Shown: one piece after another, positions 7,744 to 16,059 of the stretch
Numbering within the stretch: the first letter of the stretch is position 1
Layout: each line of letters opens with the position of its first letter
Assembly (NCBI GenBank): GCA_963722175.1
Contig: CAVRKA010000004.1
Coordinates: forward strand, 310,001 to 374,000
Source of the DNA: WHSW01 sp963722175
GTDB lineage: Bacteria; Actinomycetota; Thermoleophilia; Solirubrobacterales; 70-9
DNA: 64,000 nt
Direction: 5' to 3'
The notes under the pieces: model-generated
What the model saw: the letters and a program-made list of their open reading frames with translations, nothing else
The model's database searches: none
What the model was told of the DNA's origin: nothing
Program-made: the position numbers and the translations under genes

Positions 7744-8874
7744 ATGAAGCCAGTCAATGGCACTGTCGCGACCGAGCGATCGCGCGGCGAGTTGCGCGAT
7801 CGCGCGCGCAACGGCGCGTCCGAGCACGTCGCGAACGAGACCGCGACGGAGTACCTCACCAGGGACGACCGCGCCAACCTGCTGCGCTACATGGCGATGA
7901 TGCGCTCCGCCGAGGAGCGCGCGATCACGCTCTACCGTCAGGGGAAGATCCCCGGAAGCTTCTACGACGGCTGCGGCCAGGAGGCGATCTCGGTCGGCTC
8001 GTCGTACGTGCTCGGTCCGCGCGACCGAATGTGCATCCTCCACCGCGACCTCGGCGCCCACTTCGTCCGCGGCGTGACCCCGGACCGCTACCTCGCCAAC
8101 TACATGGGCCGCAGCGGCGGCGTCACCGGCGGCAGGGACGGCAACATGCACTTCGGCGACCGCGAGCTCGGCTGCGTCGGGATGGTCTCGATGCTCCCCG
8201 ACATGGCGCTGGTCGCCACGGGGATGGCGCTCGCCTTCAAACAGCGCCGCGAGGCCCGGGTGGCGATGACCTACTTCGGCGAGGGCTCGACCGCCAACGG
8301 CCAGTGGCACGAGGCGATGAACTTCGCCGCCGTCCAGAAGCTGCCGGTCGTCTTCATCCTCGAGAACAACGGCTTCGCGTACTCGACTCCGAACGACCTC
8401 GAGTTCGCGGTCGACCCGGTCGAGCGCGCGGCGACCTACGGCTTCCCCGGGGTGCTTGTCGACGGCAACGATGTCGAGGCCGTCTTCGAGGCCTCGCGGA
8501 TCGCGGTCGAGCGGGCCCGCGAGGGCGGCGGCCCGACCCTGATCGAGTGCCGGACGATGCGCATGCACGGCCACGGCGCCCACGACGACATGAGCTACGT
8601 GCCGGCCGAGATGCGCGAGGAGTGGGCCGATCGCGATCCGATCGACCGCTACAGCGAGCGGCTCGTCTCCGATTACGGGTTCGAAGCCGACGAGGTCGAG
8701 CGGATCCGCGCCGACGTCAAGGCCTACGTCGACGAGGGCGCGCAGACGGCGCTCGCCTCGCCGATGCCCGATCCGGGCCAGGCGACCGCCGGGGTGTTCG
8801 CCGACGAGCCGACGACGCTCGGCGACGGGCAGGCCCCCTGGTCCCACTGGGCGTCCGAGAGGAGCGCCGCCTGA
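7744..8874 (+). CDS. 2-oxoacid (branched-chain or acetoin-type) dehydrogenase E1 alpha
   Basis: 376-residue E1 alpha chain. TPP motif YFGEGSTANGQWHEAMNF begins near residue 176 (GEG in place of GDG) and ends at LENN near 208. The loop HGHGAHDDMSYVP near 275 carries the double Asp that recalls the branched-chain enzyme's TSDD loop, while VDGNDVEAVFEA recalls acetoin dehydrogenase; the first 35 residues are a variable polar extension. ATG 7744 follows GGAGAG. It is preceded by a strong promoter and a structured leader and overlaps E1beta by ATGA. The leucine-type dehydrogenase gene in the same operon makes branched-chain 2-oxoacids the likelier substrate; acetoin or pyruvate cannot be excluded. 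Confidence 0.8.
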   Translation: MKPVNGTVATERSRGELRDRARNGASEHVANETATEYLTRDDRANLLRYMAMMRSAEERAITLYRQGKIPGSFYDGCGQEAISVGSSYVLGPRDRMCILHRDLGAHFVRGVTPDRYLANYMGRSGGVTGGRDGNMHFGDRELGCVGMVSMLPDMALVATGMALAFKQRREARVAMTYFGEGSTANGQWHEAMNFAAVQKLPVVFILENNGFAYSTPNDLEFAVDPVERAATYGFPGVLVDGNDVEAVFEASRIAVERAREGGGPTLIECRTMRMHGHGAHDDMSYVPAEMREEWADRDPIDRYSERLVSDYGFEADEVERIRADVKAYVDEGAQTALASPMPDPGQATAGVFADEPTTLGDGQAPWSHWASERSAA

Positions 8875-9845
8875 TGCCCGCCACCGAGATGACATATCTG
8901 GAGGCGATCTCCGACGCCCTCCGCGAGGAGATGCGCCGTGACGAATCGGTGTTCTGCATGGGCCAGGACATCGGCACCTTCGGCGGCGCGTTCAAGGTCA
9001 CCGACGGGTTCGCGGACGAGTTCGGCCTCGATCGCGTGCTCGACGCACCGCTGGCCGAGAACGCGATCATCGGTACCGCCGTCGGCGCCGCGGTCGAGGG
9101 TCTGAGGCCGGTCTGCGAGATGCAGTTCGCCGACTTCATCTCCTGTGGCTTCGACCAGCTGGTCAACGTCGCCGCGAAGCTCCACTACCGCCAGGGGGTC
9201 GCCGCCCCGATGGTCGTCCGCCTGCCCTCCGGCGGCGGCTTCAGCGGCGGGCCGTTCCACTCGCAGAATCCCGAGGCCTGGTTCCTGCAGGCGCCCGGCC
9301 TGAAGGTCGTGGCGCCGGCGACCGCCGACGACGCCAAGGGCCTGCTGACGGCCGCGATCCGCGACCCGAACCCGGTCTGCTACCTCGAGCACAAGGGCCT
9401 TTATCGCTACGTCAAAGGCGAGGTCCCCGAGGGCGAGCATCTCGTCGAGCTCGGCAAGGCGCGGGTCGCGCGCGAGGGCGAGGAGATGACCGTGATCGCC
9501 TACGGGTCGGCCGTGCACCTGGCGCTCGAGGCCGCCGAGGCGCTCGACGAGTCGATCGAGGTGATCGACCTGCGCTCGCTCTGTCCACTTGACACGGAGG
9601 CAATCCTCGCCAGCGCCCGGAAGACGGGCAAGGTGCTAGTCGCACACGAAGCGACGCAATCGTGCGGGGTAGCGGCGGAGGTCGCCGCACTGGTTGCAGC
9701 CGAGGCCTTCGAGGACCTCGACGCGCCGGTGCGGCGGCTGACCGCCCCTGACGTCCCGATCCCGTTCAGCCCGCCGCTCGAGCAGGCCGTCCTGCCGCAG
9801 CTGGAGGACATGAAGGAGGCGTGCGATGAGCTCCTCAGGTACTGA
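8874..9845 (+). CDS. 2-oxoacid dehydrogenase E1 beta, second complex
   Basis: 323 residues, start ATG 8874 overlapping the E1alpha stop as ATGA, which implies translational coupling and 1:1 synthesis of the two E1 chains. Landmarks are MTYLEAISDALREEMRRD, GQDIGTFGGAFKVTDGF, the PSGGGFSGGPFHSQNPEAWF active-site loop with His, and a C-terminal transketolase domain (DLRSLCPLD, VAHEAT). It resembles the E1beta of the first operon over its whole length, but the loop FHSQNPEAW differs from the first set's THSHSFEAM and is more like branched-chain or acetoin enzymes. It is followed by a 78-base junction that contains the repeat at 9865. Confidence 0.85.
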   Translation: MPATEMTYLEAISDALREEMRRDESVFCMGQDIGTFGGAFKVTDGFADEFGLDRVLDAPLAENAIIGTAVGAAVEGLRPVCEMQFADFISCGFDQLVNVAAKLHYRQGVAAPMVVRLPSGGGFSGGPFHSQNPEAWFLQAPGLKVVAPATADDAKGLLTAAIRDPNPVCYLEHKGLYRYVKGEVPEGEHLVELGKARVAREGEEMTVIAYGSAVHLALEAAEALDESIEVIDLRSLCPLDTEAILASARKTGKVLVAHEATQSCGVAAEVAALVAAEAFEDLDAPVRRLTAPDVPIPFSPPLEQAVLPQLEDMKEACDELLRY

Positions 9846-9864
9846 AAGAACGTTCCGCCCGCCT

Positions 9865-9881
9865 CCTCCGCTTCGCGTCCG
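9865..9881 (+). repeat. 17-base repeat in the E1beta/E2 junction
   Basis: CCTCCGCTTCGCGTCCG, identical to the minus strand of 4601-4617. It sits beside a hairpin-prone run (GTCCGGGGGCGGAC) in the gap before the second E2. Confidence 0.5.
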
Positions 9882-9923
9882 GGGGCGGACGGGTCAGCCG
9901 AGGGACGACTCGTTGCCGTTGAG

Positions 9924-11099
9924 ATGCCGAAGATGGGGATTTCGGTCTCCGAGGGAACGATCCTCGAGTGGCGCAAGCAGCCCGGCGACTGGGTCGAGGC
10001 CGACGAGACGATCGCCGACGTGACCACCGACAAGGTCGACGTCGAGATCCCCTCGCCCGCCACCGGCCGCCTGACGAACCTGATCGTCGATGCCGGGGAG
10101 ACGGTCGACGTCGGCACGGCGATCGCGGAGATCAACTCCGCAGCGAGCCCCGGCCAGGCGCATCCCGACGAGGACAATCCGCCGGCTCCCGAGCCTGAAC
10201 ACACGGAGGAGGGGTCCGACCGCTCGGGCTTCATCTCACCGGTGGTCCGGCGGATCGCTGACAAGCACGACATCGACCTCCAGCAGGTGGAGGGCACCGG
10301 GATCGGAGGGCGGATCCGGAAGAAGGACGTGCTCGCCCATGTCTCGAACGGGCACGCCAAGCCCCAGCCGGTCCTCCACAGCGAGTCGCCCTACCGCCCC
10401 GACGAGCCGCAGGCGGTCCCCGCGGCCGATGGCGAACGGCGCGAGCCGATGTCGCCGATGCGCCAGGCGATCGCCAAGCACATGCTCGACAGCCGCCGGA
10501 CGTCGGCGCACTGCACGACGATCGTCGAGGTCGACATGAGCAAGGTGGCGAAGCGCCGCAAGGAGATCGGGACCACCTACCTCGCGTTCGTCGCCCGCGC
10601 GACGGTCGCGAGCCTGGCGGAGTTCCCGATCCTCAACGCCTCGATCGAGGGCGACGAGGTCGTCCACCACGACGATGTCAACCTCGGAATCGCGGTGGCG
10701 CTCGACGACGGCCTGATCGTGCCGGTGATCCCGAAGGCGCAGCGGCTTAGCGTCCAGGGCCTCGCCGAGTCGATCGTCGACCTCGCCGAGCGGGCACGCT
10801 CGAAGCGGCTCGCCCCGGACGAAGTCCACGGCGGCACGTTCACGATCACCAACCCGGGGGCGTTCGGCGCGGTGCTCGCAACGCCGATCATCAACCAGCC
10901 GCAGGTGGCGATCCTCGATCTCGAGGCGATCGTCAAGCGGCCGGTCGTGATCACGGACGAGTCCGGCAACGACTCGATCGCGATCCGCCCGATGACCTAC
11001 CTCTGCATGTCGTGGGATCACCGGGCGCTCGACGGCGCTGTCGCGGCTCGGTTCCTCGGCGCTGTAAAGGGCCGGCTCGAGGCGGGGGGCGAGCTCTGA
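9924..11099 (+). CDS. dihydrolipoamide acyltransferase (E2), second complex
   Basis: 391 residues. The lipoyl domain begins MPKMGISVSEGTI and carries the modified lysine K37 in VTTDKVDVE; the subunit-binding domain (FISPVVRRIADKHDID) lies near residues 105-140, and the catalytic domain ends with SWDHRALDGAVAARFL, the HxxxDG acyltransferase motif. ATG 9924 gives a lipoyl domain lacking the usual 4-6 residues before MPKMG, but no start codon exists just upstream and the Shine-Dalgarno is weak. The VTTDK lipoyl motif and single domain fit branched-chain-type E2 chains. The stop overlaps the next ATG as ATGA. Confidence 0.85.
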   Translation: MPKMGISVSEGTILEWRKQPGDWVEADETIADVTTDKVDVEIPSPATGRLTNLIVDAGETVDVGTAIAEINSAASPGQAHPDEDNPPAPEPEHTEEGSDRSGFISPVVRRIADKHDIDLQQVEGTGIGGRIRKKDVLAHVSNGHAKPQPVLHSESPYRPDEPQAVPAADGERREPMSPMRQAIAKHMLDSRRTSAHCTTIVEVDMSKVAKRRKEIGTTYLAFVARATVASLAEFPILNASIEGDEVVHHDDVNLGIAVALDDGLIVPVIPKAQRLSVQGLAESIVDLAERARSKRLAPDEVHGGTFTITNPGAFGAVLATPIINQPQVAILDLEAIVKRPVVITDESGNDSIAIRPMTYLCMSWDHRALDGAVAARFLGAVKGRLEAGGEL

Positions 11100-12205
11100 T
11101 GGCGATCGCGATCCGACGCTCCGAAAACGGGAAGGCCGCGGCGCCGCCGGCACTGGCGAGCATCGCCCCGGTCGCGCTCGACCACGAGCAGCTCGCCGTC
11201 CGGCGCGGGGAGCGATCGGGCCTGTACTGCGTGATCGCGGTCCACTCGACCGTGCTCGGTCCCGCCCTCGGCGGGCTGCGGATCTGGCCATACCCGGATC
11301 AGAGCGACGCGCTTCGCGATGCGATGCGGCTGGCCGCCGGGATGACGCTGAAGGCGGCCGCCGCCGGCCTCGACCTGGGCGGGGGTAAGGGCGTGATCTG
11401 CGCGCCTGCCGACGGGCTCGACGGGAAGCGCCGCCACGCGGCGCTGCTCGACTTCGGCGACCTGGTCGAGTCGCTCGACGGTCGCTACATCACCGCCGAG
11501 GACGTCGGCACGTCGCCGGCCGACCTGATCGTCGTCAGCCAGCGAACCTCGCACCTGACCGGGCTGCCGGCCGGGCGCGGCGGCTCCGGCGACCCGAGCC
11601 CGTTCACGGCGATCGGCGTCGAGGCGGCAATCCGCGCCTGCGTCGCCGAGCGCTGGCGATACGGGGGCCTGGCCGGCCGCACGGTCTGTGTGATCGGGCT
11701 CGGTCACGTCGGGGCCAGCCTGGCCCGGCGGCTGGCCGACGCCGGCTGCGAGCTGATCGTGTCGGACATCGACCCGGCCAAGCGAGGGCTCACAGACGCA
11801 CTGGGCGCCACCTGGCGGGAGCCCGGCGAGGCGATGCTGACGAAGTGCGACGTGCTCGTCCCGTGCGCGCTCGGGGGCGCGATCACGGCCGGCAACGTCA
11901 ACTCGCTGCGCTGCGAGGTCGTCTGCGGATCCGCCAACAACCAACTCGCCGACGATTCGCTGGCGACGGCGCTCGCCGAGCGCGGGATCCTCTACGCGCC
12001 CGACTTCATCGCCAACGCCGGCGGGCTGATGCACGTCTTCATGGAGCTCTCGCATTACTCGGAGGAGCGCGCCGTTGTGCTCGCCGAGGGGATCCAGGAA
12101 ACGCTCGGCCGCGTGTTCGCGACCGCGTCGCGGCTCGGGGTCACGCCGCTCGACGCGGCGCACGAGCTTGCGGAGCGGCGCCTGCGTTCCGCTCTGCGAG
12201 ACTGA
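11099..12205 (+). CDS. leucine/phenylalanine/valine dehydrogenase family
   Basis: 368-residue NAD+-dependent amino-acid dehydrogenase. The substrate-binding segment GPALGGLRIWP lies near residue 54, the conserved lysines are in MTLKAAAAGLDLGGGKG (about residues 84 and 98), and the Rossmann motif GLGHVGASLARRLADAG starts near 199. Length and the GGGKG context match leucine dehydrogenase rather than hexameric glutamate dehydrogenase (which is present separately at 27802). The ATGA overlap with E2 ties the step that deaminates Leu/Ile/Val to the complex that would oxidise the resulting 2-oxoacids, the basis for calling the operon branched-chain. It could instead run in the amination direction for branched fatty-acid primers. 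Confidence 0.8.
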   Translation: MAIAIRRSENGKAAAPPALASIAPVALDHEQLAVRRGERSGLYCVIAVHSTVLGPALGGLRIWPYPDQSDALRDAMRLAAGMTLKAAAAGLDLGGGKGVICAPADGLDGKRRHAALLDFGDLVESLDGRYITAEDVGTSPADLIVVSQRTSHLTGLPAGRGGSGDPSPFTAIGVEAAIRACVAERWRYGGLAGRTVCVIGLGHVGASLARRLADAGCELIVSDIDPAKRGLTDALGATWREPGEAMLTKCDVLVPCALGGAITAGNVNSLRCEVVCGSANNQLADDSLATALAERGILYAPDFIANAGGLMHVFMELSHYSEERAVVLAEGIQETLGRVFATASRLGVTPLDAAHELAERRLRSALRD

Positions 12206-12210
12206 GGCGG

Positions 12211-12933
12211 ATGGACAGCCTGCTCGTCGTCCGGCTCGGGCTCGTCCCCTACGAGGAGGGGGTTCGGATGCAGCGGGCGCTCGAGGCGGCCCGCGGGGCC
12301 GGCGAGATCGCCGACACCGTCCTGATCCTGGAGCACCCGCCCGTCTACACCCAGGGCCGCCGCTCCAGCCCGCAGGAGCTGCCGATGGGCGAGGACTGGT
12401 ACCGGATGCAGGGAATCGAGATCGTGCGGACCGATCGCGGCGGGCAGCTCACCTACCACGGCCCAGGACAGCTGGTCGCCTACCCGATCATGGACCTGCG
12501 CGCGCTCCCGAACCCCGACGACGTGCACGCGTTCGTGCGCGCGATGGAGGGCGCGATGATCGCCGCGCTGGGCGACTTCGGCGTCGAGGCGGGGTTGATC
12601 GAGGGACTGACCGGGGTCTGGGTCGGCGACGACCCGCCGCCCGCCGGCGACGCGCGCAAGATCGGCTCGATCGGGATCCACGTCCGCCGCGGGATCACCA
12701 CTCATGGCCTGGCCGTCAACGTCGCCAACGACCTGCAGCCGTTCGAGTGGGTGGTTCCCTGCGGGATCGAGGCCTGCCGGATGACCTCGCTGACCCGCGA
12801 GCTCGGCGCCGAGCAGGACGTCGGCGAGTTCGCGACCGCGCTCGTCGCGCGGCTCGGTGAGGCCTACGACCGCGAGCCGGTCGAGACCACGGCTGAAGAC
12901 GTCCTCGGCCCACTAACGTTGGAGACCGCATGA
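12211..12933 (+). CDS. lipB: lipoyl(octanoyl) transferase
   Basis: Moves octanoate from acyl carrier protein to the lysine of lipoyl domains, the first step of lipoate assembly. 240 residues. The conserved RGGQLTYHGPGQLVAYP stretch starts near residue 76; the catalytic lysine is in ARKIGSIGI (about 150) and the acyl-carrying cysteine in VPCGI (about 184). ATG 12211 lies 5 bases after the amino-acid dehydrogenase stop, and the stop overlaps lipA by ATGA. Its targets are encoded next door: K43 and K37 of the two E2 chains. Confidence 0.93.
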   Translation: MDSLLVVRLGLVPYEEGVRMQRALEAARGAGEIADTVLILEHPPVYTQGRRSSPQELPMGEDWYRMQGIEIVRTDRGGQLTYHGPGQLVAYPIMDLRALPNPDDVHAFVRAMEGAMIAALGDFGVEAGLIEGLTGVWVGDDPPPAGDARKIGSIGIHVRRGITTHGLAVNVANDLQPFEWVVPCGIEACRMTSLTRELGAEQDVGEFATALVARLGEAYDREPVETTAEDVLGPLTLETA

Positions 12934-13889
12934 GCGGAACCGCCGAGCGCATCCACGTCACCCGCTCGCGCGCCCACCCGGGCGGCGCGACCGGGATCGA
13001 GGGGAGGCCGTTCCGCGAGCGCAAGCCGCCGTGGCTGAAGGTGCCCGCCCCCGGCGGCCCGACCTACCGGAAGCTGAAGCAGTCGATCGAGGCCGACAAC
13101 CTGCATACCGTCTGCGAGGAGGCGAACTGCCCCAACGTCGGCGAATGCTGGGAGCGCGGCACGGCGACCTTCATGATCCTCGGTGACGTCTGCACGCGCC
13201 GCTGCGGGTTCTGCAACGTGCAGACCGGCGTCCCGACCTGGAACGACCCCCTCGAGCCGCTGCGGGTCGCGACCCAGGTGAAGAAGATGGGCCTGCGCCA
13301 CGCGGTCGTGACCTCGGTCGACCGCGACGACCTCCCCGACTACGGCGCCTCGGCGTTCGTCGGCGTGATCCGCTCGATCCGGATGATGGCCCCGGAGTGC
13401 AAGGTCGAGGTCCTGACCCCCGACTTCCGCGGCCAGGAGATGCCGCTCGCGAAGGTGATCCACGAGCGCCCCGACGTCTTCAACCACAACGTCGAGACGG
13501 TCCCCCGGCTCTACCCCCGCGCCCGGCGCGGCTCCGACTTCCTGCGCTCCTGCCGGGTGCTGCGGCTGGCGAAGGAGATGGGCGGCGAACGGGTGGTGAC
13601 CAAGTCGGGGCTGATGGTCGGGCTCGGCGAGGAGTTCGACGAGATGGTTGACGCCTTCCGCATCCTGCGCGAGCACGAGGTCCAGATCCTCACCGTCGGC
13701 CAGTACCTGCGCCCGACCGAGAACCACCTCCCGGTCGTCCGCTACTGGCACCCCGACGAGTTCGACCGCCTCCGCGACGCCGCCTATGAGCTCGGCTTCG
13801 AGTCGGTCGCGTCAGGGCCGCTGGTCCGCAGCTCCTACCACGCCGACGAGTCGGCGCGCGAGGTCAGCGAGCGACGGGCTGCTGCTTGA
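12930..13889 (+). CDS. lipA: lipoyl synthase
   Basis: Radical-SAM enzyme that inserts two sulfurs into octanoyl groups. 319 residues. The auxiliary cluster cysteines are C62, C67 and C73 (CX4CX5C), the radical-SAM cysteines C88, C92 and C95 (CX3CX2C), and the C-terminal RSSYHAD near residue 300 supplies the serine ligand of the auxiliary cluster. Translationally coupled to lipB by ATGA. With lipB it completes cofactor supply for the two dehydrogenase complexes upstream. Its last 26 bases overlap the end of the convergent decayed gene. Confidence 0.95.
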   Translation: MSGTAERIHVTRSRAHPGGATGIEGRPFRERKPPWLKVPAPGGPTYRKLKQSIEADNLHTVCEEANCPNVGECWERGTATFMILGDVCTRRCGFCNVQTGVPTWNDPLEPLRVATQVKKMGLRHAVVTSVDRDDLPDYGASAFVGVIRSIRMMAPECKVEVLTPDFRGQEMPLAKVIHERPDVFNHNVETVPRLYPRARRGSDFLRSCRVLRLAKEMGGERVVTKSGLMVGLGEEFDEMVDAFRILREHEVQILTVGQYLRPTENHLPVVRYWHPDEFDRLRDAAYELGFESVASGPLVRSSYHADESAREVSERRAAA

Positions 13890-14261
13890 ACGTGAACGCG
13901 CGCTCGCTCGGCCCGTGCGCGCGCAGGTGATCGAGCCGCTCGCGAGCCTCCTCGACCGTCGGGATGTGCCCCTCGGGCACCCACCAGAGCGCCATGTGGA
14001 TCTCGGCGAGCTTCGTCATCCACTCACGCCGGCGCCGCATCACCTCCAGGTGGCCACCGTCGTAGACAAAGCTCCACAGCGCCTCGACCGACTCCCAGAC
14101 CGACATGTTGATGATCAGCCGGTCGTCGTCGAAGCCCTTGATCGAGGTCGCGTCGCCGCTCTCGTCCTGAAGCCGCCAGACGAGGCCGGGCGCGCCGGCG
14201 AGTCGAGCGGCTCGCGCGGCAGCGCGATGTTCACCTGGGCGACCGCTGAACCCCCGCTCAT
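13864..14261 (-). pseudogene. DUF3291-family gene broken by an internal deletion and frameshift
   Basis: From ATG 14261 the frame gives MSGGSAVAQVNIALPREP then LDSP, the normal DUF3291 beginning. Near 14199 the homology jumps to another frame, which continues APGLVWRLQDESGD, IINMSVWESVEALWSFVYDG, ALWWVPEGHIPTVEEA and ends AFTFKQQPVAR with a stop at 13864. Members I know have about 20-25 residues (alpha helix ending NALADAAPGF) between these parts, so both a deletion and a frame change have occurred. Without the shift the product would be truncated after about 25 meaningful residues. A sequencing error could explain the shift but not the missing helix. Confidence 0.6.
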
Positions 14262-14332
14262 GGCGCCAGCCTAGACGCTGACCAGACCGGCGCGGGGCCG
14301 AAACTCGTCGCGGCGCTGCGGGTTCTTGAGGC

Positions 14333-15439
14333 ATGCCGGCGGGGAGGGTGAAGCTGTGTCTGGCCACGATCGGCTTGCTGGTGGCACTGGCGCCCGCCGG
14401 GGACGCCACCGCCCTGCCGGACGACCCGGGGCCGCTGACGATCGGGATCGTGCCCCAGCGCTCCTACGGCGACCCGGACACGAAGCGGATGGAAGCCGCC
14501 GGGATCGGCTCCGTGCGCGTGTGGTTCTCCTGGGCCCAGATCGAAGGGGCACGAGACACGTTCGACTGGGGGGCGGTGGACGAGAGCGTGGCGACGAACG
14601 CAAAGGCCGGCCTGACGACGCTGCCGTTCCTGTTCGGCACGCCCACCTGGGCGGCGACGCTCGACGGGTGGTCCTGCGAGGCCGCCGAATGCGTATCGCT
14701 GGCGCCGCGCACCGACGAAAGCCGGACGGCGTTCGCGGAGTTCGCGGCGGCGGCCGTGCAGCGTTATGGGCCGGGGGGAACCTTCTGGCGCCAGCGCCGC
14801 AACCTCCAGGCCGTGCCGATCGAGACGTGGCAGATCTGGAACGAGCCGAACCTGTCCTCGTTCTGGGGCCCGGCGGTCGACCCGGCCGCGTACGGGGCGC
14901 TGCTGGGGGCCGCGGCACCGGCGATTCGCGAGGAGGATCCCGACGCCCGGATCCTGCTCGCCGGCCTGACCGGGACGAAGACCAACGTGAAGCGGTTCAG
15001 TTCGAAGCGGTTCCTGAGCGAGCTCTACGAGGTGCCGGATATCGCCCTCGCGTTCGACGGGATCGCCGTCCACCCGTACAACCGCAAGGCCCGCGGGACG
15101 CTCGATCAGGTGCGCACGGCTCGCGCGATCGCGGAGGCCCACGGCGACGATGCAGGACTGTGGATCACCGAGCTGGGCTGGGCGTCGGCCGGCAGGCGCC
15201 GCTGGGGCCTGGTCAAGAGTCCCAGCGGCCAGGCGCGCCTGCTCGGCCTCACGCTCGAGCGACTCCAGCTCAACGCCGAGCGGTGGGATGTGCGCGGCGT
15301 CTACTGGTACGCGTGGCGGGACACCGACCGGGGGGCCGGGGTCTGCGGATGGTGTCCCTGGTCGGGACTGATCGACCGCGTGGGGCGCGAGAAGCCGGCG
15401 TATGCGACTTTGCGCGAGTTCACCGGCGCCGGCGAGTAG
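14333..15439 (+). CDS. secreted TIM-barrel glycoside hydrolase (GH5/GH39-like)
   Basis: 368 residues with an N-terminal signal peptide (hydrophobic residues about 8-22, Ala-rich cleavage region). The mature part looks like a clan GH-A (beta/alpha)8 barrel: VRVWFSWAQIE near the start, the acid/base glutamate E171 in IWNEPN, a HPYN strand, and the nucleophile E280 in ITELGWAS, then WYAWRD. The spacing and WNEPN...TELGW pair resemble GH39/PslG-like enzymes acting on exopolysaccharides; the substrate is unknown. Divergent from the broken DUF3291 gene and followed by the rhomboid homologue. Confidence 0.7.
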   Translation: MPAGRVKLCLATIGLLVALAPAGDATALPDDPGPLTIGIVPQRSYGDPDTKRMEAAGIGSVRVWFSWAQIEGARDTFDWGAVDESVATNAKAGLTTLPFLFGTPTWAATLDGWSCEAAECVSLAPRTDESRTAFAEFAAAAVQRYGPGGTFWRQRRNLQAVPIETWQIWNEPNLSSFWGPAVDPAAYGALLGAAAPAIREEDPDARILLAGLTGTKTNVKRFSSKRFLSELYEVPDIALAFDGIAVHPYNRKARGTLDQVRTARAIAEAHGDDAGLWITELGWASAGRRRWGLVKSPSGQARLLGLTLERLQLNAERWDVRGVYWYAWRDTDRGAGVCGWCPWSGLIDRVGREKPAYATLREFTGAGE

Positions 15440-15456
15440 TCGCGGCCACCTGCCCG

Positions 15457-15462
15457 TAGGCT
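15457..15462 (+). promoter_or_regulatory. TANNNT box before the rhomboid homologue
   Basis: TAGGCT, 9 bases before the TTG at 15472; no Shine-Dalgarno is visible. Confidence 0.3.
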
Positions 15463-15471
15463 TCGCCCGCG

Positions 15472-16059
15472 TTGCTGCCGCTCAAGGACAACCTGCCGTC
15501 GAACGGAGCGCCGCTCGCCACGCTGTCGCTGATCGTCGTCACCGTGGTCCTCTGGATCGTCGGCTGGGATCCGGATCTCAGCGACACCTGGTGGCCGCTC
15601 GCCGCGGTCGCTTCGCTGTTCGTGAGCGACGGGTTCTGGGAGGTGCTGGTCAACATGCTCTTCCTCTGGCTGTTCGCGAAGAGCCTCGAGGACACGCTCG
15701 GCCGCACGGGGTTCCTGGCCCTCTTCCTGCTCGCCGGGGTGGTGGCCGCGGGCGTCCAGGAGCTCGTCGATCCCGACACCGTGGCGCCCTCGGTCGGCGT
15801 CGCCGGCGCGATCGCCGGGCTGATCGGCGCCTATGCGCTGCTGTTTCCCCGCGCCCGGATCCTCTGCTGGGTGCTGATTCCGTTCTTCGTCACCTTCGTC
15901 GAGATCCCGTCGCTGGTCCTGGCGGCGGTCTGGCTCGCCCTGCAGGCGCTGGACGCGGTCGGCCAACCGCCGGTCGTCGGCCTGCTCGGCGGCGCCGCAA
16001 CCGGTGTACTGGTCACGTGGATCCCGATCTTCGGACAGCGCTACTCATCGGCGGCCTGA
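15472..16059 (+). CDS. rhomboid-family membrane protein without catalytic residues
   Basis: 195 residues, about six transmembrane segments. The opening MLPLKDNLPSNGAPLAT and the helix-4 region with AIAGLIGAYALLFPRARI are plainly rhomboid. The catalytic GxSG serine is replaced: the motif reads GVAGAIAG, with alanine where serine should be, and the helix-6 His-Gly-Gly (AHIGGFLAG in active members) reads VVGLLGGAATG, without histidine. The loop-1 WR motif is also absent. It is therefore predicted to be an inactive rhomboid pseudoprotease. TTG start chosen because it begins the conserved N-terminus. Its 3' end overlaps a small membrane-protein gene by 43 bases. Confidence 0.75.
   Translation: MLPLKDNLPSNGAPLATLSLIVVTVVLWIVGWDPDLSDTWWPLAAVASLFVSDGFWEVLVNMLFLWLFAKSLEDTLGRTGFLALFLLAGVVAAGVQELVDPDTVAPSVGVAGAIAGLIGAYALLFPRARILCWVLIPFFVTFVEIPSLVLAAVWLALQALDAVGQPPVVGLLGGAATGVLVTWIPIFGQRYSSAA

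Noticed and set aside
8031..9845. Frame that would extend the second E1beta upstream to 8031
   Set aside because: The added part lies over E1alpha in another frame with Arg/Pro-rich nonsense composition; ATG 8874 in an ATGA overlap is the natural start.
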